A DNA stretch of 52,892 nucleotides from a virus: positions 1-52,892 of IMG/VR virus record IMGVR_UViG_3300028800_000119. One strand, 5' to 3'. Below the pieces are notes generated by a model that was not told the DNA's origin, did not search any database, and saw only the letters and a list, made by a program, of their open reading frames with translations. Position 1 is the first letter of the stretch. The number at the start of each line of letters is the position of its first letter. Shown here piece by piece: positions 1 through 7,440 of this stretch. The position numbers and the translations under genes are program-made.

Positions 1-808
1 GGGATTCAACCTTGCTAGTACGAGAACAGGCCGTTTAAGTTCATCGAATCCCAATTTACAAAATATACCGCGAGATCCATCTATACGATCTCTTTTTATC
101 CCAACTGAGGGTAAATGCTTTGTTATAGGCGACTATTCACAAATTGAAGTTAGAATTGCAGCACATTTCTCTAAGGATGAAGCACTCATCAATATATTTA
201 AAAACAATGAGGATTTTTACGGGTCACTAGCTGTAAGGGTATTAGGTGTGAACTGTGCACCGAATGACGTTAAAAAACTGTATCCTGATATGCGACGTGT
301 AGCAAAAGAATTAGGCCTTTCCATTCTTTATGGTATCGGTGCGAATAAACTGATTTCTATAATAAAGAGAAAGACAGGCATAGTTTTCACAGAAAAGCAA
401 GGAAAACAAATCATAAGAGATTACTTTGTTGCGCACCCCGGACTACTCGATTTTAGAGACTACGTAATCAACAAGATAGATCATGGAGAGATTTTACGTA
501 CACCATTTGGTCGCCAATTTAAGATAGACCCCGACAAGAGTTTTTCTACAGGTACAAATACAGTAATTCAATCAACAGCTAGCGATGCATGTTTACTATC
601 CCAATTGCAAGTAGAAAAGCGCTTAAAAGAGCTAAATATAGAGGCACCACTTATCTGCTCCGTTCACGATGAAATAATTAGGGAATGCGACCCAAAAGAT
701 GCTATACTAGTTGGACAAGTTATGGAAGAGATAATGTGTAACCAAGGATTTGATTGCCCGCTTAAGTTTGAATGGGTAGTTGGTGATTCATGGGGAGCTA
801 AATTATGA
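1..808 (+). CDS. DNA polymerase I (family A), C-terminal part, cut by window edge
   Basis: Replicative family A DNA polymerase; only the palm and fingers are in the window, read in frame from base 2 with no start codon. Visible motifs are TRTGRLSSSNPNLQNIP, motif A DYSQIEVRIAAHFS, motif B RRVAKELGLSILYG and motif C CSVHDEI. The motif B position equivalent to E. coli Phe762 is leucine. The 3'-5' exonuclease part must lie upstream of the window. The stop overlaps the next start as ATGA. The family is certain from the motifs. Confidence 0.95.
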   Translation, partial: GFNLASTRTGRLSSSNPNLQNIPRDPSIRSLFIPTEGKCFVIGDYSQIEVRIAAHFSKDEALINIFKNNEDFYGSLAVRVLGVNCAPNDVKKLYPDMRRVAKELGLSILYGIGANKLISIIKRKTGIVFTEKQGKQIIRDYFVAHPGLLDFRDYVINKIDHGEILRTPFGRQFKIDPDKSFSTGTNTVIQSTASDACLLSQLQVEKRLKELNIEAPLICSVHDEIIRECDPKDAILVGQVMEEIMCNQGFDCPLKFEWVVGDSWGAKL

Positions 809-1251
809 TCAGAAGATTTGAAGATACTGGGTATTGGATAGAATTACGCCCCACTTCTAATCACTATGAATTTAGAAGTAAGATGAGTCCGGATTGGGTT
901 GATGGAGGATTTAGTAATATAAATGGCGGCATAGCTGAATGCCTTAAAAGCGGTTACAAAGAAGTTACCATGAAAATAGATCCCAATGATCTTGTCAAAG
1001 CCTCTATCCCAGGTCAGTGCTGTGGTAAGGGCTACGGCGGTTCAGGCAGTCCCATATTTACTAGTAGCAGTTGGCATGATAGCGATTGTCCAGAAGTTTT
1101 TAAAGCATCTAATGAGGAATACGAACTTACTACTTCTGATGGTGCACATATAGGTTCAGTACCAAAAACAGCTGTTTCTAAAAGATGTGAATGCGGTTCT
1201 GCAACTTTGGGTTCGGATAAACATTCTCCATGGTGCCCCCTATATGCATAA
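805..1251 (+). CDS. Phage protein with C-terminal Cys-rich motif
   Basis: 148 aa, starting on an ATGA overlap with the polymerase. The C-terminus has a CxC...C pattern (CECGSATLGSDKHSPWCP) that recurs at the end of phage proteins of unknown function and may bind a metal. The N-terminal 60 residues look like a small alpha/beta domain with several Trp and Tyr. No enzymatic motif is seen. Translational coupling suggests expression with the polymerase. Confidence 0.7.
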   Translation: MIRRFEDTGYWIELRPTSNHYEFRSKMSPDWVDGGFSNINGGIAECLKSGYKEVTMKIDPNDLVKASIPGQCCGKGYGGSGSPIFTSSSWHDSDCPEVFKASNEEYELTTSDGAHIGSVPKTAVSKRCECGSATLGSDKHSPWCPLYA

Positions 1252-1272
1252 TCAAGCATTATCCACTAATAA

Positions 1273-1617
1273 ATGGCACAAGAATTCCCTACAAAGTTGC
1301 GAGCTATTATTATTGCACATTTGCGCCGCATCGGATATAGAAACACGACTTATAAGCAAAACATGGCAGCCGCGCACCAAGATTATGGAAACTGGAAGTG
1401 TGCAGGATGTGGCGGAATTTTCAAACGCGACGAGTTACATGGCGATCACAAGAATCCGGTTATCGACCCTGAAAAGGGCTTTGAATCATGGGATATTTTT
1501 ATGGAGCGCCTCTTTCTTGGGGAAATTCAACCACTTTGTAAAAGTGGGTGCCATGCTGCAAAAACTAAAGCAGAAAATATTATAAGGCGCAAAAACAAGG
1601 TTACAATTAAAAATTAA
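1273..1617 (+). CDS. Small HNH-type nuclease
   Basis: 114 aa. A CxxC zinc pair (CAGCGGIF) is followed by a DH motif (ELHGDHKNPVI) and, near the C-terminus, LCKSGCHAAKTKAEN, the layout of compact phage HNH nucleases (Cys pair, D-H, then C-H...KT). Such proteins may act in packaging, homing or recombination. It lies between replication and nucleotide genes, so a DNA-processing role is inferred. No strong Shine-Dalgarno precedes the ATG, so the start is less sure than the family. Confidence 0.7.
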   Translation: MAQEFPTKLRAIIIAHLRRIGYRNTTYKQNMAAAHQDYGNWKCAGCGGIFKRDELHGDHKNPVIDPEKGFESWDIFMERLFLGEIQPLCKSGCHAAKTKAENIIRRKNKVTIKN

Positions 1618-1629
1618 GAAAGGTTACAA

Positions 1630-2091
1630 ATGAAGTTTAACACAATAAGTCCGAATGATATAGATGAGATGCAAAAATTAGCAAAAGAAACTATTGAAAC
1701 AGCTAAAGAAATTATGTCGCCAAAAAATGTGGCTATTCCTGGTGGAACACTTGTTTATGATGGTGGCGGCAAAAAATATGATCAGGGCAAAGCACGCCTA
1801 GATCTCATTCCACATGAAGCATTAGAAGAACTTGGAAAGGTGTTAGCATTTGGAGCAAATAAGTATGGTACAAGCAATTGGGCTAACGGCATTAATTATA
1901 GTAGACTTATTGCTGCATCTTTGCGCCACATATCAGCTTATAACGGCGGCGAAGATCTTGACCCTGAGAGTGGTCTTTGCCATATTGATCATGCTATGTG
2001 TAACTTGGTCTTTTTATCCTGGATGAGGAAACATCGCACCGACATGGATAACCGATGGATTAAAGCAGTACAAAAGAAAGAAGGAAAATGA
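1630..2091 (+). CDS. DUF5664 protein (dATP/dGTP diphosphohydrolase-like domain)
   Basis: 153 aa, preceded by an AAAGG ribosome site. Residues about 50-140 carry the DUF5664 signature: KYDQGKARLDLIPHEAL, FGANKYGTSNWANGI, LRHISAYNGGEDLDPESGL and HIDHAMCNLVFL. The family is related to phage dATP/dGTP diphosphohydrolases and is thought to act on nucleotides; the activity is inferred, not shown. It is followed by an overlapping HAD gene and nucleases, which fits a nucleotide-turnover cluster. Confidence 0.85.
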   Translation: MKFNTISPNDIDEMQKLAKETIETAKEIMSPKNVAIPGGTLVYDGGGKKYDQGKARLDLIPHEALEELGKVLAFGANKYGTSNWANGINYSRLIAASLRHISAYNGGEDLDPESGLCHIDHAMCNLVFLSWMRKHRTDMDNRWIKAVQKKEGK

Positions 2092-2441
2092 TAATTCAAC
2101 ATGCGGAATATGTAGTTTGCTATGATGTTGATGGAACTCTAGTGAGCGAAGCACCCGCTATTGGTGCCCCTAACACAATACCAATTACAAATCCCTATAG
2201 TGGTATCACACTACATTACACTTTCAATGAGCGTCACATAGAATTGCTTAGAGCCCATCACGGTAGAGGCATGTACGTAAAAGTATGGTCTGCGGCTGGC
2301 TATAAATGGGCCGCTTCTGTAGTCAACGAACTGGGCCTTAATGATTATGTAGATGCCATTGAAACCAAACCTGCTCTTCTAGTCGATGATCTTGAGGTGC
2401 ACCAAATATTTCCAGCAAGGGTGTTTTTAAAAGATGAATAA
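2088..2441 (+). CDS. HAD-family hydrolase or phosphatase
   Basis: 117 aa, ATGA overlap with the DUF5664 gene. HAD motif I is DVDGTL (residues 13-18), motif II a Ser in VKVWSAAGYKW, and the C-terminal acidic motif LLVDDLE. It has no cap domain and is short, like other phage HAD phosphatases. The likely substrate is a phosphorylated nucleotide or nucleic acid end; the neighbours suggest nucleotide metabolism, but the substrate cannot be read from sequence. Confidence 0.82.
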   Translation: MIIQHAEYVVCYDVDGTLVSEAPAIGAPNTIPITNPYSGITLHYTFNERHIELLRAHHGRGMYVKVWSAAGYKWAASVVNELGLNDYVDAIETKPALLVDDLEVHQIFPARVFLKDE

Positions 2442-2955
2442 ATTTTGCTTCATAGACCTTGAAACTAGCGGCCTTGATGAAAAGAAGGATAAGCTTCTTG
2501 AAATCACTTGCATCATCACTGACAATAAGTTAAACAGAATTGAGGAATATTCTGCAGTAATAAAGCAAGACATTAAGGCGCTTTCTATGGATAGTTGGTG
2601 CCTTGAGACCCATACAAACTCAAAACTGCTAGAAGAATGTGCTAGAAGCACCACCACACTCGAAGAAGTGGAAGACAAGATGATTCGCCTACTTAGAAAG
2701 CATTTTCCTGTCTCTCGCCCTGCAATGTGCGGTAATTCGGTGCATTTTGATGCTAGATTCATTAAGGAGCACTTGCCCAAGGTAAGCTCTAAGTTTCACT
2801 ATAGAATCATAGATGTCAGCAGTTTTATGTTGGGAATTAGCATGTATCATGATACAGTATTACCTAAGGGTCGGGAAGTTACGGTACATAGGACCTTTCC
2901 TGATGTGCTTGACTCGATACAGTACTTAAAAACTTATCTCGAAAGGTTTAGATGA
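2434..2955 (+). CDS. Oligoribonuclease-like DEDDh 3'-5' exonuclease
   Basis: 173 aa, the usual length for Orn. ExoI is FIDLETSGLD, ExoII contains MCGNSVHFDARFIKEHLP, and ExoIII is HRTFPDVLDSIQYLK with the DEDDh histidine. Cellular Orn degrades very short RNAs, including linear dinucleotides, to mononucleotides. In a phage this would recycle nucleotides and could remove signalling dinucleotides; that second role is speculation. It overlaps the HAD gene and the next exonuclease, so is probably co-translated with them. Confidence 0.82.
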   Translation: MNKFCFIDLETSGLDEKKDKLLEITCIITDNKLNRIEEYSAVIKQDIKALSMDSWCLETHTNSKLLEECARSTTTLEEVEDKMIRLLRKHFPVSRPAMCGNSVHFDARFIKEHLPKVSSKFHYRIIDVSSFMLGISMYHDTVLPKGREVTVHRTFPDVLDSIQYLKTYLERFR

Positions 2956-3737
2956 AAGCGCTATTCGTAGATATAGAAACCAGTCCCATACTAGCAGATG
3001 TTTGGGGACTTTGGGAAAACAATGTTGGATTAAACCAAATCGTAAAGGACTGGCACTTATTATCCTGGTCCGCTAAGTGGCTCGGTGATCCAGCCTCTAA
3101 GATAATGTATGCTGATCAACGCACCGCAAAAAACATCGAGGATGATAGCAAGATCCTAAGTAAATTATGGGTGCTTATGGATGAAGCCGATATTATCATA
3201 ACCCAAAATGGCAAAAAATTTGACGTTAAAAAAATGAATGCACGATTTATCTATCATGGATTTCCACCTCCTAGTTCCTTTAAACAGATTGATACGTGCG
3301 AAATTGCAAAGAAACGGTTTGGTTTTACCTCAAACAAACTCGAATATATGACAGATAAACTTTGCACCAAATATAAAAAGCTAAAGCATAAGAAGTTTCC
3401 AGGGCATGAAATGTGGACCGAATGTATTAAAGGAAATCTTGCGGCTTGGAAAGAAATGGAAAAATATAACAAACACGATGTTTTGTCTCTGGAAGAGCTA
3501 TATAAGCGCTTGATTCCATGGGATAACAGTGTAAACTTCAATGTTTACAGTGATGACGAAGTGACAAAATGCTCTTGTGGAAGTACTCAATTTCAGCGTA
3601 ATGGGTTCTTTTATTCTGCAATTGGGCGTTATCAACGCTACCGCTGTTCAAAATGCGGTGCCGAGATGCGGGACCGTAACAATGATTTTTCTAAGTCAAA
3701 GAAAAAATCTTTGCGAACAGTAACAAAAAAGAGTTGA
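2952..3737 (+). CDS. RNase H-like DEDDy 3'-5' exonuclease with zinc ribbon
   Basis: 261 aa. ExoI is FVDIETSP, ExoII is IITQNGKKFDVKKMNARF, and ExoIII is YNKHDVLSLEELY with the tyrosine of the DEDDy class. The C-terminal 60 residues hold a zinc ribbon (CSCGS ... CSKCGA), a likely nucleic-acid-binding add-on. It resembles the YprB-like/RNase H-superfamily exonucleases of phages. Placed directly after an Orn-like gene, so two distinct exonuclease types are encoded in tandem. A sigma70-like promoter begins over its stop codon. Confidence 0.82.
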   Translation: MKALFVDIETSPILADVWGLWENNVGLNQIVKDWHLLSWSAKWLGDPASKIMYADQRTAKNIEDDSKILSKLWVLMDEADIIITQNGKKFDVKKMNARFIYHGFPPPSSFKQIDTCEIAKKRFGFTSNKLEYMTDKLCTKYKKLKHKKFPGHEMWTECIKGNLAAWKEMEKYNKHDVLSLEELYKRLIPWDNSVNFNVYSDDEVTKCSCGSTQFQRNGFFYSAIGRYQRYRCSKCGAEMRDRNNDFSKSKKKSLRTVTKKS

Positions 3738-3762
3738 CACCAAACAATTAACATAGTAGACT
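3734..3762 (+). promoter_or_regulatory. Sigma70-like promoter
   Basis: A perfect -35 TTGACA (3734-3739), a 17-base spacer and TAGACT (3757-3762, 4 of 6 to consensus). Expected transcription start is about 3769, the first base of a GTG codon, so the small gene that follows could be leaderless; otherwise the promoter serves the protease and lysis genes. Confidence 0.55.
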
Positions 3763-3768
3763 ATTACA

Positions 3769-3942
3769 GTGAGCGATGAAGAAATTGCAGACATATTACA
3801 GCAAATTATCGAACTTGCTTACCTTTTGGACTTCAGCACCGCAGCGGTACAAGATCCAGAAGGTCAACTTCAAGGGATGTACATAGGTACTCCACAATGG
3901 ATCATGACAAAAGTGGGCAAATCTTCGGATGTAACCCATTGA
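3769..3942 (+). CDS. 57-aa hypothetical protein with GTG start
   Basis: Open frame starting GTG AGC GAT GAA and ending TGA at 3940-3942. The product begins MSDEEIADILQQIIELAYLL and has a leucine-rich amphipathic N-terminal helix; the C-terminal half contains MYIGTPQWIM. No Shine-Dalgarno is visible, but the start coincides with the predicted +1 of the promoter just upstream. Function unknown; being conserved in other phages would settle whether it is real. Confidence 0.5.
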   Translation: MSDEEIADILQQIIELAYLLDFSTAAVQDPEGQLQGMYIGTPQWIMTKVGKSSDVTH

Positions 3943-3959
3943 AACAAGGAAGAAACCAC

Positions 3960-3978
3960 GGGCCACGGATATCGGCCC
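3960..3978. terminator. Weak GC hairpin
   Basis: GGGCC (3960-3964), 9-base loop, GGCCC (3974-3978), then TTCT. Only five base pairs and a poor T tract, so it may be a leader structure for the protease gene rather than a terminator. Confidence 0.25.
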
Positions 3979-3996
3979 TTCTATAAAGGATTAAAG

Positions 3997-4761
3997 ATGA
4001 AAAAAGTCGCTAAAAACTTCGTTAAAGATTATGCCATAGGATTAATTGTAGGTGGTGCAGTGTTGGCAGCTGTAGTTTTTGGCACCTCAATTCTTACCAA
4101 TCTTCACAATACATATCTTAGAGTAGCTGGTCCAAATATCATCAAGCTTACCAATGCAGCTGGAAATTCCGGTGCGACTGGATTCGTGGTTAAAGGTAAG
4201 AGTGGCAAAAAATATATTATGACTAATACACATGTTTGCCAACTTGCAGAAAACGGACAGTTAGTTGCTACAGCCAACAGTGAACCATTTCAAGTAACTA
4301 TTGCTAAACAATATCCCTTTTCTGATTTGTGTGCACTAGAAGCAAGGCAGTCTCTTGGTATGGCAGCCAATATTGCAAGCAGTGTTTCAATTGGTGAAAC
4401 TGTTTATGCTATTGGACACCCACTTTTAGAACCAACTCGGGTAACATCAGGAGAAATTTCTGGTGCAATATTTATACAAGTAGTAGTGGACCAAAATACA
4501 ACCGCAGAAAAATGTTCTGGACCCACATACTCTTTAATTGATACTTCTCAAACTATGTATGCGCTTTTCGGAGTAGATAATATTTGTGTGCGTACCATCA
4601 ATGCTTATACAAGCAGTGTTCCAACAGCACCAGGATCTTCAGGAAGTCCTATTGTAAATATTTATGGTAGTGTTGTTGCCGTAGAGTTTGCTGGTAATCA
4701 ATACGGTAGTTCTTACTTTGTTAATTTGGCAGATCTCAAGGACTTTTTGAGCGAGTTATAA
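3997..4761 (+). CDS. Membrane-anchored trypsin-like serine protease
   Basis: 254 aa. An N-terminal hydrophobic helix (residues 13-33) would anchor it in the inner membrane with the protease outside the cytoplasm. The catalytic triad is legible: His in TNTHVC, Asp in FSDLCALE and Ser in APGSSGSP, with GHPLLEPTRVTSGEISG typical of DegP/S1C-like proteases. It sits immediately before the endolysin and spanin-like genes, so a role in lysis or envelope modification is likely; a role in virion protein processing is less likely because of the anchor. Confidence 0.82.
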   Translation: MKKVAKNFVKDYAIGLIVGGAVLAAVVFGTSILTNLHNTYLRVAGPNIIKLTNAAGNSGATGFVVKGKSGKKYIMTNTHVCQLAENGQLVATANSEPFQVTIAKQYPFSDLCALEARQSLGMAANIASSVSIGETVYAIGHPLLEPTRVTSGEISGAIFIQVVVDQNTTAEKCSGPTYSLIDTSQTMYALFGVDNICVRTINAYTSSVPTAPGSSGSPIVNIYGSVVAVEFAGNQYGSSYFVNLADLKDFLSEL

Positions 4762-4762
4762 A

Positions 4763-5257
4763 ATGAAATTACTTCAACTTATTCTAAAGATATTTAACTA
4801 CTTTTTTCCACCTAAGGTTAAATTGCAATTAATTCCAGCGATTGAAACTAAATCTCCCATACAAGGGTGGTCCTTGGATGATTCTATTGGTGGCACCCGA
4901 TTTACGTGGAGAGAAGCTTTAGCTCAAGGCAATACTGGAAAGTTTGCTATTCCTACAGTGGAACAAGAGAACATGATTATTGCACAAGCAAAAGCTTTAG
5001 AACCTGTTTGGAATCTTGTCGGGCCTTTTAGAATCACAAGTTGGCTAAGAAGTATTGAGCACAATGCATCTGTAGGAGGCGCACCTCATTCGGCTCACTT
5101 ACTTGGTGCCGCCACTGACTTTATTACGGTAAATATGACAGTGGAAGAGGCAAAAAAACTTATTTTTAAAAGTAATGTTTATCCAGGTGGCGGTGAAATC
5201 AATACTCATGGCTGGGTGCACATTGACCTCATACATAAAAAGTGGTTTTTAGCATGA
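4763..5257 (+). CDS. Peptidase M15-like endolysin
   Basis: 164 aa, one base after the protease stop. The C-terminal half is a D,D-peptidase of the M15 type: SAHLLGAATDF gives the H...D zinc ligands and HGWVHID the third ligand region. The N-terminus (about 17 residues, Leu/Ile/Phe-rich, then PPK) could be a signal-anchor that takes it to the periplasm without a holin. It would cut peptide cross-links in peptidoglycan. Confidence 0.82.
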   Translation: MKLLQLILKIFNYFFPPKVKLQLIPAIETKSPIQGWSLDDSIGGTRFTWREALAQGNTGKFAIPTVEQENMIIAQAKALEPVWNLVGPFRITSWLRSIEHNASVGGAPHSAHLLGAATDFITVNMTVEEAKKLIFKSNVYPGGGEINTHGWVHIDLIHKKWFLA

Positions 5258-5520
5258 TTTATACAAAAAGAAGAAAACGCGCAGGCACCAAAGCTTTTGG
5301 GGGAATTTTTTTCGAAGGTAGTATAAATGCGCCAACACTTTTATTAGAACTCGAAGATGACAGTACTATACAATTAGGCAATGCTTTTATTGTAGATGCC
5401 ATTGAATTTTATTTGGAGCATGTGTTAACTTTAGGAGTACTTAATTATGCCATTGAAAAAAGGAAAGTCACCAAAAACAATAAGTCGAAACGTGAAAGAA
5501 ATGGTGGCCGCAGGGCATAG
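5254..5520 (+). CDS. Hypothetical protein in lysis block
   Basis: 88 aa from ATG 5254 (MIYTKRRKRAG), which overlaps the endolysin stop as ATGA; a start 12 bases upstream is possible but less likely. Basic N-terminus, a central acidic and hydrophobic stretch, and a very basic C-terminus that overlaps the next gene in another frame. Function not recognised. The basic ends suggest nucleic acid or membrane surface contact. Confidence 0.6.
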   Translation: MIYTKRRKRAGTKAFGGIFFEGSINAPTLLLELEDDSTIQLGNAFIVDAIEFYLEHVLTLGVLNYAIEKRKVTKNNKSKRERNGGRRA

Positions 5521-5614
5521 CCGGATTCAGGCTGTTGCAGCGGCACTTCACAGCGCCTATGAAAGCGCTGGAAAAAAGTCCGCACCCAAGAAAAGTGCTG
5601 GTAAACGCAAGTGA
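5447..5614 (+). CDS. 55-aa basic phage protein (MPLKKG... family)
   Basis: Open frame from ATG 5447 to TGA 5612-5614. It begins MPLKKGKSPKTISRNVKEMV and continues with a short Ala-rich helix (QAVAAALHSAYE) and a lysine-rich tail. Small proteins of exactly this pattern are common in phages; their role is unknown. It overlaps the end of the previous gene by 74 bases in another frame and the next GTG start by 4 bases. Confidence 0.7.
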   Translation: MPLKKGKSPKTISRNVKEMVAAGHSRIQAVAAALHSAYESAGKKSAPKKSAGKRK

Positions 5615-5859
5615 GTAGTGCTATACTATTTGCCATAGTAGCCCTGATTTTTGGTGTAGTCGGATTCTTTTTATCTAGTAAAACCGCTAAGCAAGACGCC
5701 AAAATTTTGGATTTGACAGTAAAGATAAACGAGAACAAAGATGCTGCAGCGGCGGCACAGAAGGATGCAGATGCAAAAGTTAAAGCTTATCAAGATTCTC
5801 TTGCTAAACTTAATGCTAATAACAAGCCTCCCACTGATGGCGGGGGAAGCGCCTCCTAG
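5611..5859 (+). CDS. Inner-membrane spanin-like (i-spanin) protein
   Basis: 82 aa from GTG 5611 (overlapping the previous stop, GTGA). One N-terminal membrane helix (about residues 3-22) is followed by a charged coiled coil (AKQDAKILDLTVKINENKD) and an Ala/Lys stretch, with Pro and Gly at the end. That is the topology of Rz-type i-spanins. A second secreted gene is nested in another frame over its 3' half, as Rz1 is in Rz. Spanin assignment is inferred from topology, not similarity. Confidence 0.55.
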   Translation: MSSAILFAIVALIFGVVGFFLSSKTAKQDAKILDLTVKINENKDAAAAAQKDADAKVKAYQDSLAKLNANNKPPTDGGGSAS

Positions 5860-6070
5860 TTGTGATTCGGTGCTGCAGCAATGTAATGATGCTTTGGAAG
5901 CTGAAATCAAGGTCAATAATTTACAGAAACAGATTATTGCTGACCAAGATGATCGGTTTGCAGAGCAGCAGAAAGAACTAAGTACCGAAGCAATGTGGAA
6001 ACCTATTGCAATTGGTGGAGTTACAGTTGTTATAGTTGAAACAGCTCTTTTGGTGTTGCTACACAAATGA
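5771..6070 (+). CDS. Secreted membrane protein nested in the spanin-like gene
   Basis: 99 aa. The start at 5771 is chosen because AAGGA (5761-5765) precedes it by 5 bases and it gives a clean signal peptide: MQKLKLIK, a Leu/Ile core and SLPLMA before GEAPP. Then comes a coiled coil with two Cys (SCDSVLQQCNDALEAE) and a C-terminal membrane helix. It overlaps the 5611 gene by 89 bases. It could be the partner of the i-spanin-like protein or a holin/antiholin; there is no lipobox, so it is not a classical o-spanin. Confidence 0.5.
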   Translation: MQKLKLIKILLLNLMLITSLPLMAGEAPPSCDSVLQQCNDALEAEIKVNNLQKQIIADQDDRFAEQQKELSTEAMWKPIAIGGVTVVIVETALLVLLHK

Positions 6071-6222
6071 AAAAAGAATCTAAAACTATTAAACTAAAAG
6101 ATATTGCAACTATAGCATTGCATACAAAAACCTATAAAAAAGTTTTTCATAGTAAATATGTAGATAAAAATATTATAATATTTAAACTAAAAAGCGGAAA
6201 ATCTATAACATTGGTGCTCTAA
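6067..6222 (+). CDS. 51-aa lysine-rich hypothetical protein
   Basis: Open frame from ATG 6067, which overlaps the previous stop (ATGA), to TAA 6220-6222. Very Lys/Ile-rich (MKKESKTIKLKDIATIA at the N-terminus). No domain recognised. The overlap at the start and the one-base gap to the next gene support it being translated. Confidence 0.55.
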   Translation: MKKESKTIKLKDIATIALHTKTYKKVFHSKYVDKNIIIFKLKSGKSITLVL

Positions 6223-6223
6223 C

Positions 6224-6727
6224 ATGAAATTTGATCCCCGTCCTTATGTTGACTATTGGTTGCATAAAAAGAAAATAACCATAGATGAACGCGGCAATCT
6301 TAATTCTCCTGACAAGCGAGAAACTGTAGATATTTTTGATACCCTCTTCTTGGACTACTTAGAAGATGCAAGTGCATACAACAGAGTCGCAGACAAAGAA
6401 GTTAAATCCAAAGTGTATAAGCAAGGCGAAATACAAATGGCCCTTAATGAAGTTATTTCGCTTGAAATCTATCGTCGCAGGCAAGAAATCATTGCAAAAC
6501 TTGCGTGCACCGGACCCAACCTCGCACCCCTACAACAATTTGTGCAAGCTGCCACTGGTGCGAGTGAACCTAAGATTGTTGCGGTGTTGGCCCACTTTTT
6601 ATGGATGGTTAAGCGCAAGATGCTTGATCGCGAAGTCGTTTGGCATATCATGCCCATCTTTATGGTCCACAAGGCTCGGGTAAAACTTATGCCATTAAAA
6701 GACTCATTGAACCTCTTGGAAACCTGA
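6224..6727 (+). CDS. SF3 (VapE/DUF5906-like) helicase, N-terminal part before frameshift
   Basis: Residues 1-145 form the N-terminal domain of a phage superfamily 3 helicase, ending with the conserved VAVLAHFLWMVKRKM and the strand before the P-loop (HIMPIF). After that the frame runs into an unrelated 20-residue tail, while the -1 frame continues with YGPQGSGKT. One missing T in CATCTTTATGG (about 6656-6666) would join the two parts perfectly. It is a broken gene, a sequence error or a programmed frameshift. Confidence 0.8.
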   Translation: MKFDPRPYVDYWLHKKKITIDERGNLNSPDKRETVDIFDTLFLDYLEDASAYNRVADKEVKSKVYKQGEIQMALNEVISLEIYRRRQEIIAKLACTGPNLAPLQQFVQAATGASEPKIVAVLAHFLWMVKRKMLDREVVWHIMPIFMVHKARVKLMPLKDSLNLLET

Positions 6728-7440
6728 CTTTAGAATTACGTATGTCTGAAATGGCGGACTCTCGCTTTCAGTTTGCACTCAACAATAACTTCATAGCCTT
6801 TTTAGATGAACTAGCCGGTGCCCAAAAGACAGAAGTTGAGGTGTTGAAGAATCAAATCACCGCTACCCATAATGACTCTAGAAAACTAGGTAAGAACAAA
6901 GTTTATAGAATCAAACAGAATGTAAGTCTTATCGGTGCCACAAATCGACCTATCTCTGAAATTATCTATGATCCGACAGGTGCACGTCGCTTCTATGAAA
7001 TTGTAACCTTACCTAAGATGGATTGGCCTGGTATTTGTGCCATAGACTATTTGTCCCTTTATAGGGGCATTGATGAGAGTCTACCTCGTGGATATATTGA
7101 AGAGCACCTCCAAGAAATCGCAAAAGATCAAGAAGCCCTTGTTGTAGCAGACGAACTTACTACTTTTATAGAGCACCACAATATTAGATTTGATGGTGCT
7201 ATGCGAGAGATATCCTGCAACACGTTATACGATATTTATGTAGCTTGGGCCGAAGCTAATGGCATGAAACCTTTAAATAGTGTATGGTTTGGTAGAAAGA
7301 TTAAGAACAAGGGTGTAATAGGGCAGCAACGTCGCACAGGAAATACAACAGCTAGATTTTATATGATAAATGAGGAATCGTCGGTGCACCGCAAGTCTCT
7401 TATTGGCGATCCCCTAGCTTCGAGCACCAAATGGACTTAA
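6640..7440 (+). CDS. SF3 (VapE/DUF5906-like) replicative helicase, ATPase part
   Basis: The only in-frame start is a TTG at 6640, with a stop at 6625-6627 just upstream, so this is the C-terminal part of the helicase. It has Walker A GPQGSGKT, Walker B IAFLDELAG, sensor 1 SLIGATNRP and arginine finger TGARRFYEI, in the order and spacing of SF3 helicases. It would unwind DNA at the fork together with the primase encoded next door. The last 10 bases overlap the primase start. Confidence 0.85.
   Translation: MAYHAHLYGPQGSGKTYAIKRLIEPLGNLTLELRMSEMADSRFQFALNNNFIAFLDELAGAQKTEVEVLKNQITATHNDSRKLGKNKVYRIKQNVSLIGATNRPISEIIYDPTGARRFYEIVTLPKMDWPGICAIDYLSLYRGIDESLPRGYIEEHLQEIAKDQEALVVADELTTFIEHHNIRFDGAMREISCNTLYDIYVAWAEANGMKPLNSVWFGRKIKNKGVIGQQRRTGNTTARFYMINEESSVHRKSLIGDPLASSTKWT

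Noticed and set aside
1187-1585. 132-aa plus-strand ORF overlapping the HNH gene
   Set aside because: The HNH frame has clear zinc and HNH motifs; the alternative frame has none.
5445-6066. Minus-strand ORFs opposite the lysis genes
   Set aside because: Plus-strand genes are coupled by overlaps; the reverse frames lack start signals.
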